Notes: generated by a model from the letters alone, not told the origin. A stretch of 64,000 nucleotides of DNA from JBBATK01 sp039810585 (GCA_039810585.1 JBDHXF010000001.1:163555-227554), one strand, 5' to 3'; numbered from the stretch's first letter, positions 17,616 to 27,039 are shown. Translations and numbers: made by a program.

Positions 17616-18974
17616 ATGAGTGTTGAAGCACAAACACAAGTCCCTTCGCGCGTAGCCACAGGCGAAGTGCACTATGCTGAATCAAAATATTGCGTGAGAG
17701 ATCTTTCGTTAGCAGCCTGGGGTCGACGCGAAATCCATTTGGCTGAAGCCGAAATGCCGGGTCTCATGACCCTTCGCGAACGCCACGGCAAGAGCAAACC
17801 GCTTTCCGGTGCTCGCATTGCAGGGTGTTTGCACATGACCATCCAAACGGCAGTATTGATCGAGACTCTGGTGGAGCTAGGCGCGGAAGTCACATGGTCG
17901 TCCTGCAATATCTTCTCCACGCAAGACCACGCCGCTGCTGCCATTGCAGCTGCCGGCATCCCGGTGTTTGCATGGAAGGGCATGAATGAAGAAGAATTCA
18001 ATTGGTGTATTGAGCAGACGCTGCACGCCTTCAGCGGGTCGCAACCTCTCAACATGATTTTAGACGATGGTGGCGATTTAACCAATATGGTTCTCGATCA
18101 ATTCCCGGAATTGGTTGCGGCTATCAAGGGTCTGAGCGAAGAAACAACCACCGGCGTGCATCGCCTGTACGATCGCATGAAAGCAGGAACCTTGCCGCTA
18201 CCGGCTATTAACGTCAATGATTCGGTGACCAAGTCGAAATTTGATAACAAGTATGGCTGCAAGGAATCGTGCGTGGATGCGATTCGCCGCGCAACCGATA
18301 TCATGTTAGCCGGCAAAGTAGCCGTCGTTGCCGGGTATGGCGATGTAGGCAAAGGCTCCGCAGCATCACTTCGCGGCGCCGGCGCCCGGGTGATTGTGAC
18401 TGAGATCGACCCGATTTGCGCTCTGCAAGCGGCGATGGATGGATATGAAGTAAAGAAGATTAAGGATGCCGTACCGCGCGCTGACATCGTGGTGACAGCG
18501 ACCGGCAACTGCGATATTATCACGCCGGAAATTTTCAAGCTGATGAAGGATAAGACGATTGTCGGCAACATCGGACACTTCGACAACGAAATCGACATGG
18601 CTTGGTTGAATACCACCTATGGCAACACAAAAGTTGAAGTGAAGCCACAAGTAGATCTGTATAACGTCGACGGCAACGAGATTTTAATCCTTGCTGAAGG
18701 TCGATTGATGAACCTTGGTTGCGCTATGGGTCACCCGAGCTTCGTGATGTCCAACTCCTTCACCAACCAAACACTCGCACAAATAGAATTGTGGACGAAC
18801 TCCGCAGCCTACGAAAACAAGGTGTACATGCTACCAAAACATCTCGATGAAGAAGTAGCCCGATTGCACCTGTCCAAAATCGGCGTGGAACTCGATGTAT
18901 TGAGCGAAAAGCAAGCGTCATATATCGGCGTTGAAGTAGCCGGCCCGTACAAGCCTGAGTATTATCGCTATTAA
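17616..18974 (+). CDS. ahcY: Adenosylhomocysteinase
   Basis: This NAD-dependent enzyme cleaves S-adenosylhomocysteine to adenosine and homocysteine, recycling the product of methyl transfer. The 452-residue protein shows the N-terminal AEAEMPGLM segment, GCLHMTIQTAVLIETL and WSSCNIFSTQDHAAAA. The NAD-binding GYGDVGKGSAASLRG follows, then the C-terminal PYKPEYYRY with the conserved Lys and Tyr that close over NAD of the partner subunit. An earlier in-frame ATG at 17610 is two codons upstream. It has its own promoter and terminator, so it is a single-gene transcript. Confidence 0.98.
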   Translation: MSVEAQTQVPSRVATGEVHYAESKYCVRDLSLAAWGRREIHLAEAEMPGLMTLRERHGKSKPLSGARIAGCLHMTIQTAVLIETLVELGAEVTWSSCNIFSTQDHAAAAIAAAGIPVFAWKGMNEEEFNWCIEQTLHAFSGSQPLNMILDDGGDLTNMVLDQFPELVAAIKGLSEETTTGVHRLYDRMKAGTLPLPAINVNDSVTKSKFDNKYGCKESCVDAIRRATDIMLAGKVAVVAGYGDVGKGSAASLRGAGARVIVTEIDPICALQAAMDGYEVKKIKDAVPRADIVVTATGNCDIITPEIFKLMKDKTIVGNIGHFDNEIDMAWLNTTYGNTKVEVKPQVDLYNVDGNEILILAEGRLMNLGCAMGHPSFVMSNSFTNQTLAQIELWTNSAAYENKVYMLPKHLDEEVARLHLSKIGVELDVLSEKQASYIGVEVAGPYKPEYYRY

Positions 18975-19019
18975 TCGGATAGTGTACGGTCAAACCATTA
19001 TCCGTCCCCCAGCATTTGT

Positions 19020-19050
19020 CCCGTCCTGCGTTGCAGGACGGGATTTTTTT
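19020..19050 (+). terminator. Terminator of ahcY
   Basis: CCCGTCCTGC pairs perfectly with GCAGGACGGG across a three-base loop, followed by ATTTTTTT, 46 bases after the stop codon. Confidence 0.9.
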
Positions 19051-19097
19051 ATGGGGATAGTTTCATACGTACAATCGCATTGTAACACCCGCCAGTA

Positions 19098-19119
19098 GGG
19101 ACAGATAATTATCTGTCCC
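19098..19119. repeat. Single copy of the 22-bp palindromic repeat
   Basis: GGGACAGATAAT and its complement form a perfect 22-bp palindrome flanked by GTA and CAC. It is the same element as type A of the array at 23168-23672, differing only at the centre. Confidence 0.8.
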
Positions 19120-19175
19120 CACACACGAGGGGTGGCTGTTTATATTCATCCGAAATTTGCGCACCACGCAACACC

Positions 19176-21533
19176 CTACGGCACCGGCGTCTCTGCTTCA
19201 ATTTCTACCGTCCGTGAATAGAACCGGCCTTCGGGCACATCGTTGTCGTAAATAGGAGCGTCGCTCTTTACATCGGTTTGCGCCACTTTGAAAGGAGCGA
19301 GTTCAGCGGCGACAGATTTTGCGCGGCTCATGGCGAGGTTGCGATTGTAGGTTGGATCGCCGCTGCGATCGGTAAAGCCGAAGACGTTGATCGTGGAATT
19401 CTTCTGGATGTTTTGCTTCACAATCATTAAGACCTGGCGGTCAAGTGATGAGACGTCGCTGTGCCGGACCGCAAAGAGATTGACGCCGAAATGGGCAACT
19501 TCCTTGTCTCCCCTGCGTTCCAAACGCTTTTTCTGCACGGTCACCAGATCGATGCTAATGTGAGTCTGCACGGTCTTCTCCTTGCCCAGGCTGTCAACAA
19601 CATGACACGCAAACTCTAATTGATCACCAGAGCTTGGGCTGGCGCTTTGATCTACGTTCAAGGGCCAATCGATCACCTCGGGCGGTACACCGTTGCCGTT
19701 CCATGTTTTGAGTGTGCGCCCATGCTGACTCACACTCAGGGTCCACGACGCGATGCCGCGCGTTGCGCTGGCCTGCATGTGCACACGCACCGTAGGTGGA
19801 TTGCTGGAGCGCAGCGTATCGTGATGGAGCACCGGAGACACAATACTAAAGTCATTGCAGCTGATTTCCACTCGTCTGTTCTCTGCCGCACCGTCCGACG
19901 TTGTAGAATTCGAGGCAATGTTGGGAAGCCCTCGCGCTTCCACGCGAAAGCGATCTGCAGGGATGTTCCATGCTGACGTGAGATATTCTCGAATAGCCTC
20001 CGCCCGCGATCTGGCTAAATTCTGGTTGCGCTCTTCGACGTCGTTGTTATCCGTACACCCGATCAGGGTCACGACGGCACGCGGATTTTGCTGCATGCGC
20101 ATGCCGAGTATGTTGAGCAGCTGGTAGTACACCTCCAGACGGTTGCTGTGGAGTCGCTCCAAATCATAGCTCACCGAACGCTGTGACGCCTCAGATGTCT
20201 GATAGCGCGAGGGAATGACGCATGAGTTGTGATCGAAAAAGACAAAGGGCAAGAGCGGCGTCATCTCGGTACTTAAAAACTCTTCCGTGCGGATGACAGC
20301 GCTTGCTTGCTCTTGCTTAGCCGAGTCCAAGCCGACAGCACGAATCGTGGCATCGACTACATCCGGAGTGTGCGTGACGAACAACGTATCCGTACGACGG
20401 ATGCCACTTCTCAGATGAATTTCATCGCTCGTCTCACTGGGATCGCGAATGGTCTGTGCTATACCTTCCACGAGCACCGTGGAGTTGGAGTCGGCGATGA
20501 GCGGAACGGTGAGCGTGTCGATTTCGTTGTGGATTTCGCGTGTGACAATCTTCTTGGCGTTCGGACAATACTTCAAGGCCACTCCAAGGCTCAGGACATG
20601 CGCCTTCCAGACTAGGTCTGATGTCACTGTACTGACGCTGTAGTGGTAATACAATTCCGGGCATAACAGCCACGACTTCTTTCTGTTCATCGGGAGTTCG
20701 TATGACACACCCAGAACTGCTGCAAACTGTACATTGACGTTGGGAACTATCCCGCTGAATTCATTGCGGACACGACTATGCGAATCACTACCATCGGCGT
20801 TCATGAATGTTCCCACACCGCTCGGTTGACTCAGCTGCTCCCACTGTGAATAATTGGATGTCACGATCAAGCCAACGCGTCCACCCACACTAAACATCCA
20901 GTGTGGTAAGGGGCTCAGGATGAAGAGCGGCTCGACACCGAAGCCCGACACACTGCCTTCCAAATGATGCTCGAACAACCCACTTTGGACGCTCGAGCCA
21001 CTAATAATACGCGTCGCCTCCGGCGTCGTCATCGCAAAGCCCTGACGCAAATAATCCAAACGCAGCGCCAGCAATTGATGGACGTTCACCGGCAGCTCGA
21101 TCACCATTCCCAGATGTGCACCACTGCCCGTACCTCCCGTAAAGCTGGAACAACAGCTAACGGTTCCAGTCATACGCGGGAAATCTGCCGAGTGCATACT
21201 GAATGCATAGTGCGCAAACACGCCGTATCGCGCTTGCAGAGTGTCGTCTTCCGGTTCTGTTTGCGGCATTTCTGCACCAACGCCTGCAATACCCTCGGTA
21301 GTGACGTTGTCGTGTACGGATGTGTCCGCAACAGCTGCCGGCGATGCGTTGCTGGTACTATCAGCGGATGTATCCTGTGCAGACAACACACTCCCAACGA
21401 CGAGAACTGCGAAGCAGTGCACGAATAAGAAGAATACCTGACGATACAGTCTTTGAATACTCAAATGTGCCCGGTGTTCAGACGATTGAGGCATGGAACA
21501 CAACAGATGTGTAATGTGCGGACGGTGATTCAT
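19176..21533 (-). CDS. OmpA-family outer-membrane protein with two peptidoglycan-binding domains
   Basis: The start is set at ATG 21533. The open frame runs to 21728 but would overlap the upstream gene and has no signal-like beginning. The 785-residue product has an N-terminal hydrophobic export segment (FVHCFAVLVVGSVLSAQ), a region resembling a beta barrel, and two OmpA-C-like domains. The first, in the middle, contains FFDHNSCVIP, LIGCTDNNDVEERNQNLARS and the terminal RRVEIS. The second, near the C terminus, contains INVFGFTDRSGDPTYNRNLA and SRTVEIEAE. Such domains hold the outer membrane to diaminopimelate-peptidoglycan. It begins 67 bases after the choice-of-anchor protein gene, probably in one operon. 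Confidence 0.82.
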   Translation of the reverse strand: MNHRPHITHLLCSMPQSSEHRAHLSIQRLYRQVFFLFVHCFAVLVVGSVLSAQDTSADSTSNASPAAVADTSVHDNVTTEGIAGVGAEMPQTEPEDDTLQARYGVFAHYAFSMHSADFPRMTGTVSCCSSFTGGTGSGAHLGMVIELPVNVHQLLALRLDYLRQGFAMTTPEATRIISGSSVQSGLFEHHLEGSVSGFGVEPLFILSPLPHWMFSVGGRVGLIVTSNYSQWEQLSQPSGVGTFMNADGSDSHSRVRNEFSGIVPNVNVQFAAVLGVSYELPMNRKKSWLLCPELYYHYSVSTVTSDLVWKAHVLSLGVALKYCPNAKKIVTREIHNEIDTLTVPLIADSNSTVLVEGIAQTIRDPSETSDEIHLRSGIRRTDTLFVTHTPDVVDATIRAVGLDSAKQEQASAVIRTEEFLSTEMTPLLPFVFFDHNSCVIPSRYQTSEASQRSVSYDLERLHSNRLEVYYQLLNILGMRMQQNPRAVVTLIGCTDNNDVEERNQNLARSRAEAIREYLTSAWNIPADRFRVEARGLPNIASNSTTSDGAAENRRVEISCNDFSIVSPVLHHDTLRSSNPPTVRVHMQASATRGIASWTLSVSQHGRTLKTWNGNGVPPEVIDWPLNVDQSASPSSGDQLEFACHVVDSLGKEKTVQTHISIDLVTVQKKRLERRGDKEVAHFGVNLFAVRHSDVSSLDRQVLMIVKQNIQKNSTINVFGFTDRSGDPTYNRNLAMSRAKSVAAELAPFKVAQTDVKSDAPIYDNDVPEGRFYSRTVEIEAETPVP

Positions 21534-21600
21534 AGCGCTGCCGGTCTTGAAAGATGATCGATGGAATGGTGGTATGGAACGTATGCGCGCCTTTGCGCAC

Positions 21601-23076
21601 TCACCGGAAGAGTACAACTGTTTCGCTGAGCGACTCGGTGCGGGTACGCATGCGAAGGAGGTATGTGCCATTTGGTACGGAATGCAGATCGACACTAATA
21701 CTGTGTGTGCCTGGAGGCAAAACGCCATTGATGATAGTCAAGACTGAGAGACCATTGAGATCCACGAGCTCAATGCGCGTCGGCGAATCCTCGCTGGTTT
21801 GAAATTCAACTGACGCCTGATCGCCTTCAATCGGATGCGGATGGATCATGGCAAGGGAGATACTACCGGAAGCATTGACGAGTCGCGTCCCACCCGCGGT
21901 ACAGAGATTCGTGAGGGTGAACGAACCGTTTTGCGCTGAGGTTTGATAGGGCAAGGCATTACCGGCAGTGTCCAGCCAGACGAATGAATCCAGCTGCAGC
22001 GGACTCGTCTGCCGACTCGCTAAGACTGCCTCCACATCAAAGCTATCGATCACTTGAGACGTACCGGGCCAATCACCCTCCACATCGAACGCGATGGATT
22101 CTCCGCTCAAATTCAGATGGGACACGTTGGATGGAAAGTAGTTCGCAACAGGGCTACTGACGTGGGCACGGAATTTCATGGGTATGGGTTGTGATGGAAG
22201 CGAATCCAACAATCGCAGCGTGATGGTACGATGTTCGCCGACAGCGGCAGAATCTGTGGAGATGATGATTCGATTCCCCAATCCGGTTCCAAGAAGTTGC
22301 ACCACAGCTGGCGAGCCAACGCCGTTAAATTCGAAGAGTAACGAACCGCTCACCGGTCCGATGATGCGAGGAGTGAATCGAAGAGTCATGGCATGTGATT
22401 CACCCGGCTTGAGCGTGAAAGGACCGGCACCCTTGATCGTTGAAAAGGACAACGAGTCGGGACCTCCATGCCACGTACGAGTAATAGTAAGTGCGTTGTT
22501 GCTGACGTTCTTAATAGTCACCGACACGAGAGAGTCTCGCCATTGTCCAGTAGGTACTCCGCCAAAGTCGATGAGCGGATTGGGAAGACTGACAACCGGA
22601 TTTACTCCCTCGCCAGCCAATGCACCCCAGAAGGCGATACCACTGGCGTAGACGCGCAGAGCAACGTCTTTCAACCCAAGGGTCAATGGTTTAAATCGAA
22701 AGGCTGAGGTATGAGTGGATCGTGGTTGTACGACAAAGGGATACGATTCAGCTAACACAGAGAAGTTTGGTGAATTATTTCCGATGATGACGATAGAGTC
22801 AACGCGGGCGGGGAACGATGACGGGTTCTGTATCATCGCGTTTACAACGCTATCCTTCGTGGTTCCCACCACCACTTTTCGGAAGTCAACAATTTTGACG
22901 ATCAGAAAGGAAGAGTCGAGTACGTGGTCATGCTTCACTTCCACGGCTGACAAGGCATGTACCGACTCAACCTGAGCGCCCACAACACTCGTCAATAGCA
23001 GAAATACGAAAACATGAAATAAGGTGTCAACAGAGAGTGCTCTGTGTAACGGCATTAGGGGTTTGAGTGTGATCAT
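21601..23076 (-). CDS. Secreted choice-of-anchor-D type protein with type IX sorting tail
   Basis: This 491-residue exported protein has a hydrophobic signal (HVFVFLLLTSVVGAQ) followed by about three Ig-like ASPM/SPD-2/Hydin-type repeats. These show the recurring pattern IDFGGVPTGQWRD..VTIKNVSN and FTLKPGESHAMTLRFTPR. Such repeats are common in surface proteins of Ignavibacteria and Kapabacteria. The final 80 residues (MIHPHPIEGDQASVEF ... ETVVLFR) match a type IX sorting domain. Its role is unknown, perhaps adhesive. It heads a likely two-gene unit with the OmpA protein. Its promoter region contains the palindromic repeat array. Confidence 0.78.
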   Translation of the reverse strand: MITLKPLMPLHRALSVDTLFHVFVFLLLTSVVGAQVESVHALSAVEVKHDHVLDSSFLIVKIVDFRKVVVGTTKDSVVNAMIQNPSSFPARVDSIVIIGNNSPNFSVLAESYPFVVQPRSTHTSAFRFKPLTLGLKDVALRVYASGIAFWGALAGEGVNPVVSLPNPLIDFGGVPTGQWRDSLVSVTIKNVSNNALTITRTWHGGPDSLSFSTIKGAGPFTLKPGESHAMTLRFTPRIIGPVSGSLLFEFNGVGSPAVVQLLGTGLGNRIIISTDSAAVGEHRTITLRLLDSLPSQPIPMKFRAHVSSPVANYFPSNVSHLNLSGESIAFDVEGDWPGTSQVIDSFDVEAVLASRQTSPLQLDSFVWLDTAGNALPYQTSAQNGSFTLTNLCTAGGTRLVNASGSISLAMIHPHPIEGDQASVEFQTSEDSPTRIELVDLNGLSVLTIINGVLPPGTHSISVDLHSVPNGTYLLRMRTRTESLSETVVLFR

Positions 23077-23167
23077 GTGCTGAGCTTCTGTATCGCGTAC
23101 GCGAACATTAAAGGATTTTTCTGAATGACCAAAATGTGACCTCTTTGTTTCAAAAGCGCCGTACCAT

Positions 23168-23672
23168 GCGCACGTAGGGACAGATAATCATCTGTCCCCA
23201 CAAGCGTATCGTTCGAGGGCGGGACAGAAAATTTTCTGTCCCTACGGGCATGTCGCGTGATATCATTCAATTTACATGCGCACGTAGGGACAGATAATCA
23301 TCTGTCCCCACACACGTGTCGTTCGAGGGAGGGACATGGGTTGCAATATCAATCAATATTTACATGCGCACGTAGGGACAGATAATCATCTGTCCCCACA
23401 CGCACGCGTTTCGTTCGAGGGTGGGACAGAAAATTTTCTGTCCCTACGGGCATGGGGTGCGATACCATTCAATTTGTGGGCGCACGTAGAGACAGATAAT
23501 CATCTGTCCCCACACACACGTGTTTCGTTCGAGGGTGGGACAGAAAATTTTCTGTCCCTACGGGCATGTCGCGTGATATCATTCAATTTACACGCGCACG
23601 TAGGGACAGATAATCATCTGTCCCCACTCGCACGTGTCGTTCGAGCGGGACAGAAAGTTTTCTGTCCCTACG
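23168..23672. repeat. Tandem array of alternating 22-bp palindromes (five units)
   Basis: Each unit has palindrome A (GGGACAGATAATCATCTGTC and the two final C bases), a spacer containing TCGTTCGAGG, palindrome B (GGGACAGAAAAT with its exact complement) and a second spacer with GATATCATTCAATTT. Units start at 23168, 23278, 23366, 23480 and 23594, giving periods of 110, 88, 114 and 114. Unit 2 has lost most of palindrome B. Unit 4 has a point change in A and unit 5 one in B. Spacers are also conserved, so the whole 110-114 bp block was duplicated. It resembles mosaic REP/BIME elements and fills the divergent region between two genes. Confidence 0.9.
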
Positions 23673-23735
23673 CACCGAACCCCACGACACACAACGCCAC
23701 GCACCACACCGCACCCGCACAACCCACCCCTATCG

Positions 23736-23743
23736 TATTTTTG
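23736..23743 (+). promoter_or_regulatory. Candidate -7 element (TATTTTTG) of sulP
   Basis: The bases fit TANNTTTG and lie 27 bases before the GTG start at 23770. They are downstream of the repeat array, so the array is not in the transcript from this site. Confidence 0.45.
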
Positions 23744-23769
23744 CATCGCAGCATACAATCATCACACCT

Positions 23770-25464
23770 GTGAACAATCTCTTTCGGCCGAAACTGTGGA
23801 CTGTTCTGCAGCAGGGCTACGATCGTCAAACCTTTGTCAAAGATCTCAGTGCCGGCGTCATCGTTGGTATTGTGGCTTTGCCGTTGGCTATTGCCTTTGC
23901 CATTGCATCGGGTGTCAAGCCTGAGCAGGGCTTGATCACGGCCATACTTGCGGGCTTTGTGATTGCTGCCTTGGGTGGCAGCCGTGTGCAAATCAGCGGT
24001 CCTACCGGCGCGTTCATTGTCGTGATTTACGGTATCGTGCAGCAGTATGGTTATCAGGGCTTAGCGATTGCTACCATCTTAGCCGGTGTACTGCTGATTG
24101 CTGCCGGACTGTCGCGCATGGGTGCGTTGCTCAAGTTCATTCCCTACCCGCTGACGGTTGGATTTACGAGTGGGATTGCGCTAATCATCTTTAGCGGTCA
24201 AGTAAAGGATTTGCTCGGCATGACTTCCGTCCAGGTTCCCGCGGGTTTTGTGGAGAAGTGGGAAGTGTATGCGCAGCATGTGGGCGATGTTAATCTATGG
24301 TCGCTCGGCGTCGCAGCAATCTCCTTCGCGATTCTGACCCTGCTTCCCCGAGTGCTGCGCAAAGTTCCGGCGAGTTTGGTTGCCATTTTGTTGATGACGC
24401 TGCTTGTGCAGCTCTTTCATCTGCCTGTCGAAACCATTGGTTCGCGCTTTGGCGCGGTAGCCAGCAGCATTCCTGCGCCGTCGCTTCCGCCCCTTTCGCT
24501 GGAGCTCATTCGTAAGCTCTTTAGTCCTGCCATTACCATTGCCCTGCTCGGTGCTATTGAATCGCTGCTGTCGGCCGTTGTCGCCGACGGCATGATGGGC
24601 ACCAAGCATCGTCCCAACATGGAGCTCATTGCTCAAGGTGTGGGCAATGTGCTGACACCATTCTTTGGCGGCATACCGGCAACGGGAGCCATTGCGCGAA
24701 CGGCCACGAATATTCGCAGCGGCGGATTGACACCGATTGCGGGCATGATTCATGCCCTCACGTTGTTGTTGATTATGATCTTCTTCGGACAATGGGCGGC
24801 GCTCATTCCCATGCCCGTGCTGGCAGCGATACTCGTGGTGGTGTCGTACAACATGAGCGAGTGGCGCAGCTTTGTGAAGTTGTTGAAGAGTCCACGGAGT
24901 GACGTCATCGTATTGCTCAGCACCTTCATTCTCACCGTTGTGATCGACCTCACCGTTGCCATTCAAGTGGGTGTGGTGTTGTCGGCGGTGTTCTTCCTAA
25001 AGAGCATGTCAGACGCCACCCAGGTGAATTTGATTTCGGCCTCACTGCGACAGCAAGAGATAGATGTCGAAATCGACACCGCGGACTTACGTCAGCAAAC
25101 AGTTCCGCACGATGTGCTGGTCTACGATGTGCAAGGCGCACTCTTCTTCGGCGCGGTGGAGCAGTTCAAAGAAACCATGATGCAGATACACGAGCAGCCG
25201 AGGGTATTTATACTGGCGCTCAATAACGTCCTCTCTATCGACGCCAGTGGCCTGCATGCCATTGAGGACTTGATGCTCAGTATGCGCATGCGTGGAATTG
25301 CTTTTGTAGTCGTAGGACCACACGCGCAGCCCTACGTGGCCATCGAACGCTCAGGTTTATTGCTCAGTATCGGCGAGAGCAACATCTTCGCCACCGTAGC
25401 TGAGGTACTGGCAGATGAACGCTTTACAGGTCCTCATTCAAACGAATTAAAAAGTGGCTCCTGA
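23770..25464 (+). CDS. SulP family anion transporter with STAS domain
   Basis: This 564-residue inner-membrane transporter of the SLC26/SulP family carries anions such as sulfate, bicarbonate or dicarboxylates. Residues about 20-420 hold some 12-14 hydrophobic segments beginning DLSAGVIVGIVALPLAIAFA, followed by the family motif SGPTGAFIVV. Residues about 440-550 are a cytoplasmic STAS domain with the switch-helix segment NNVLSIDASGLHAIEDL. The start is GTG 23770, placed just before the usual N terminus. The substrate cannot be told from sequence; no sulfate-assimilation or carbonic anhydrase gene is next to it. Confidence 0.92.
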   Translation: MNNLFRPKLWTVLQQGYDRQTFVKDLSAGVIVGIVALPLAIAFAIASGVKPEQGLITAILAGFVIAALGGSRVQISGPTGAFIVVIYGIVQQYGYQGLAIATILAGVLLIAAGLSRMGALLKFIPYPLTVGFTSGIALIIFSGQVKDLLGMTSVQVPAGFVEKWEVYAQHVGDVNLWSLGVAAISFAILTLLPRVLRKVPASLVAILLMTLLVQLFHLPVETIGSRFGAVASSIPAPSLPPLSLELIRKLFSPAITIALLGAIESLLSAVVADGMMGTKHRPNMELIAQGVGNVLTPFFGGIPATGAIARTATNIRSGGLTPIAGMIHALTLLLIMIFFGQWAALIPMPVLAAILVVVSYNMSEWRSFVKLLKSPRSDVIVLLSTFILTVVIDLTVAIQVGVVLSAVFFLKSMSDATQVNLISASLRQQEIDVEIDTADLRQQTVPHDVLVYDVQGALFFGAVEQFKETMMQIHEQPRVFILALNNVLSIDASGLHAIEDLMLSMRMRGIAFVVVGPHAQPYVAIERSGLLLSIGESNIFATVAEVLADERFTGPHSNELKSGS

Positions 25465-25505
25465 GCTGTGGGCGCGCGGAGCGCGACCTCAAGAATAATA
25501 ATCAG

Positions 25506-25564
25506 TAGTGAACGGAGTCTGTTGCATTTTCTCAAAGAAGGCTCTTTCACCTCCGTTCACACTA
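25506..25564. terminator. Long stem-loop after sulP
   Basis: TAGTGAACGGAG (25506-25517) and CTCCGTTCAC (25551-25560, then ACTA) can pair over a 33-base loop. There is no T-run, so it is a structural element or a rho-dependent or processing stem more than a classical terminator. Confidence 0.35.
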
Positions 25565-25650
25565 TTACGGATAGCTGTTAAAGCAGCTCTCACGCGTCGT
25601 TAGTGTTTTTCTTTCGGCGTATTTTGTCTTCCTCACACTTGCAAAGGCAT

Positions 25651-26589
25651 ATGAATAAAGCGAGCTCTTGGGTAGCGATGATGGTTGTGGCGCTGATGTT
25701 TGCATCGCAGCCGTGTCGGGCGGGGTTGTTCGACAATCTCGACCGCAGTTCGGAGACGGAGTACCTGGTCCGTCTGACCAATGGCGAGTTGCTCACGGGA
25801 ACGATCGTGGACATCGTGGACGATGCCAACGAAGGCAAGGCAATCAAGCTCAAGACGGCGATCGGTGTGGCGAAGATTTTTGAGATCCAGGTGCTAGAGA
25901 TCACCAATGTTGACGACGCGTATCGACAGTCCAACCGCGTGTACTTTCTGCCCACGGCAGAGCCCATCGGGAACAACCACTATGTTGGTAATCAGGAGTT
26001 GTTTGTGTGGACGGCGGGCATTGGCTTTTGGGATTATGTGTCGGTGAACATGATGCGTTCGACCTTGCCGTGGATCGGATCGCAGTACCAGTTTAGTCAC
26101 CTCAACGTCAAAGCCAGCATCTACCGCCAGGAATACGAAACGATGAAGGGTCACATGAACCTTGCCCTCGGCGGCACGCTCAGCTGGCTCAACTCCGCCA
26201 ACCGTTTTTCGGATGTGTATTTGACCGCCACTTACACGCGAGTGCGCTCACGATTGACCGGCATGATCTTCATGAACATGTCGGGCGGCAACCGAAATGA
26301 CGGACTCGACGGCTTCCAGGTCTTTGCCGGCAACCTCGGCCAAACCATTATCAACTACCCGGCGGGCGCGGTAGGTTTTGCACTGGGTCTCGACACGAGA
26401 TTCCCCGGTTACCAAGATTTCCATGTCCTGGCCGAACTCTGGAACGGCAACCTCGCCTCGGCCTACAACACGGCGTTTTTATTGGGACTACGGGTTGCTA
26501 ACTCAAGCGTCTCCATGGACTTCGGGATGGTGGCCTTTACCACCCCCATCGTCATCCCCGTCTGCGCCTTCACATGGACCCCGTTCTAA
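25651..26589 (+). CDS. Exported protein of unknown function
   Basis: This 312-residue protein has a signal peptide (WVAMMVVALMFASQPCRAG). A short domain of about 60 residues follows (YLVRLTNGELLTGTIVDIVD), resembling the small beta-rich domain that Bacteroidota proteins use near the N terminus. The remainder alternates aromatic and polar residues and is probably a beta barrel or other outer-membrane fold ending CAFTWTPF. ATG 25651 is preferred over the frame's start at 25603 because it directly precedes the signal. I do not recognise the family. It is the last core gene before the tRNA and island. Confidence 0.65.
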   Translation: MNKASSWVAMMVVALMFASQPCRAGLFDNLDRSSETEYLVRLTNGELLTGTIVDIVDDANEGKAIKLKTAIGVAKIFEIQVLEITNVDDAYRQSNRVYFLPTAEPIGNNHYVGNQELFVWTAGIGFWDYVSVNMMRSTLPWIGSQYQFSHLNVKASIYRQEYETMKGHMNLALGGTLSWLNSANRFSDVYLTATYTRVRSRLTGMIFMNMSGGNRNDGLDGFQVFAGNLGQTIINYPAGAVGFALGLDTRFPGYQDFHVLAELWNGNLASAYNTAFLLGLRVANSSVSMDFGMVAFTTPIVIPVCAFTWTPF

Positions 26590-26662
26590 GCGATGCCGGC
26601 CATACTGACCGGTGATAGAAAAGGCAGGCACGACATAAAACATCAAGAGACTTCTTATTCAC

Positions 26663-26680
26663 AGCGCCTTCGGCGTTTTT
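26663..26680 (+). terminator. Small rho-independent terminator before tRNA-Phe
   Basis: CGCC and GGCG pair around TT, extended weakly by flanking bases and followed by TTTTT. It probably ends transcription of the 25651 gene. Confidence 0.5.
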
Positions 26681-26704
26681 CTCGAACAAAGCCACTCGAG
26701 TTTT

Positions 26705-26733
26705 TTGCCTTTCGTGCAAAACTCGTATCTTTG
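26705..26733 (+). promoter_or_regulatory. Promoter of tRNA-Phe
   Basis: TTG at 26705-26707 (within a T-run) and TATCTTTG at 26726-26733 are 18 bases apart. This is a strong Bacteroidota housekeeping promoter 41 bases before the tRNA. Confidence 0.7.
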
Positions 26734-26773
26734 AAGCCCTCCCAACGCAGAGGCAAAAGGAGGACAACATTCT

Positions 26774-26846
26774 GGTCAGGTAGCTCAGTTGGTAGAGCAA
26801 AGGACTGAAAATCCTTGTGTCGGGGGTTCAATTCCCTCCCTGACCA
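26774..26846 (+). tRNA. tRNA-Phe (GAA)
   Basis: The cloverleaf is complete. The acceptor stem GGTCAGG pairs with CCTGACC, the D stem is GCTC/GAGC, and the anticodon stem AAGGA/TCCTT encloses CTGAAAA with anticodon GAA. The T arm is GGGGG-TTCAATT-CCCTC. The 3' CCA is not encoded. It adjoins the integrase, so its 3' half is the likely attachment site of the island. Confidence 0.96.
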
Positions 26847-26980
26847 CATTTAACATTTTTCGACCCCAACCGATTCCAACCAAAATTAACAGCAAGTAGC
26901 TTATTTCAAAGGCACTTGCAACGACAAATGGGGTCAACGTAAGTTCAGTTAGTTTAGGGTCAGAGTACGGAATGTGTACG

Positions 26981-27019
26981 AAAAAGTGTACGGAAAGCGT
27001 AAGTTGCCGTACACTTTTT
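26981..27019. repeat. Inverted repeat between tRNA-Phe and the integrase start
   Basis: AAAAAGTGTACGG (26981-26993) and CCGTACACTTTTT (27007-27019) are exact inverted copies 13 bases apart, ending 20 bases before the integrase ATG. The stem followed by T-rich DNA could stop transcription from the tRNA, or the repeat could be a recombinase or excisionase arm site. Confidence 0.6.
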
Positions 27020-27039
27020 CCGTTTTGAGGAATTCACTC

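Noticed and set aside
19534..21728. Start of the OmpA-family gene at 21728
   Set aside because: It would overlap the upstream gene and put 65 unrelated residues before the signal segment; ATG 21533 is better.
23168..23672. CRISPR array
   Set aside because: The repeats are full palindromes, the spacers are themselves conserved copies, the period varies from 88 to 114, and no cas gene is near.
26655..26849. 64-residue minus-strand frame over tRNA-Phe
   Set aside because: It translates the complement of the tRNA, a common false gene call.
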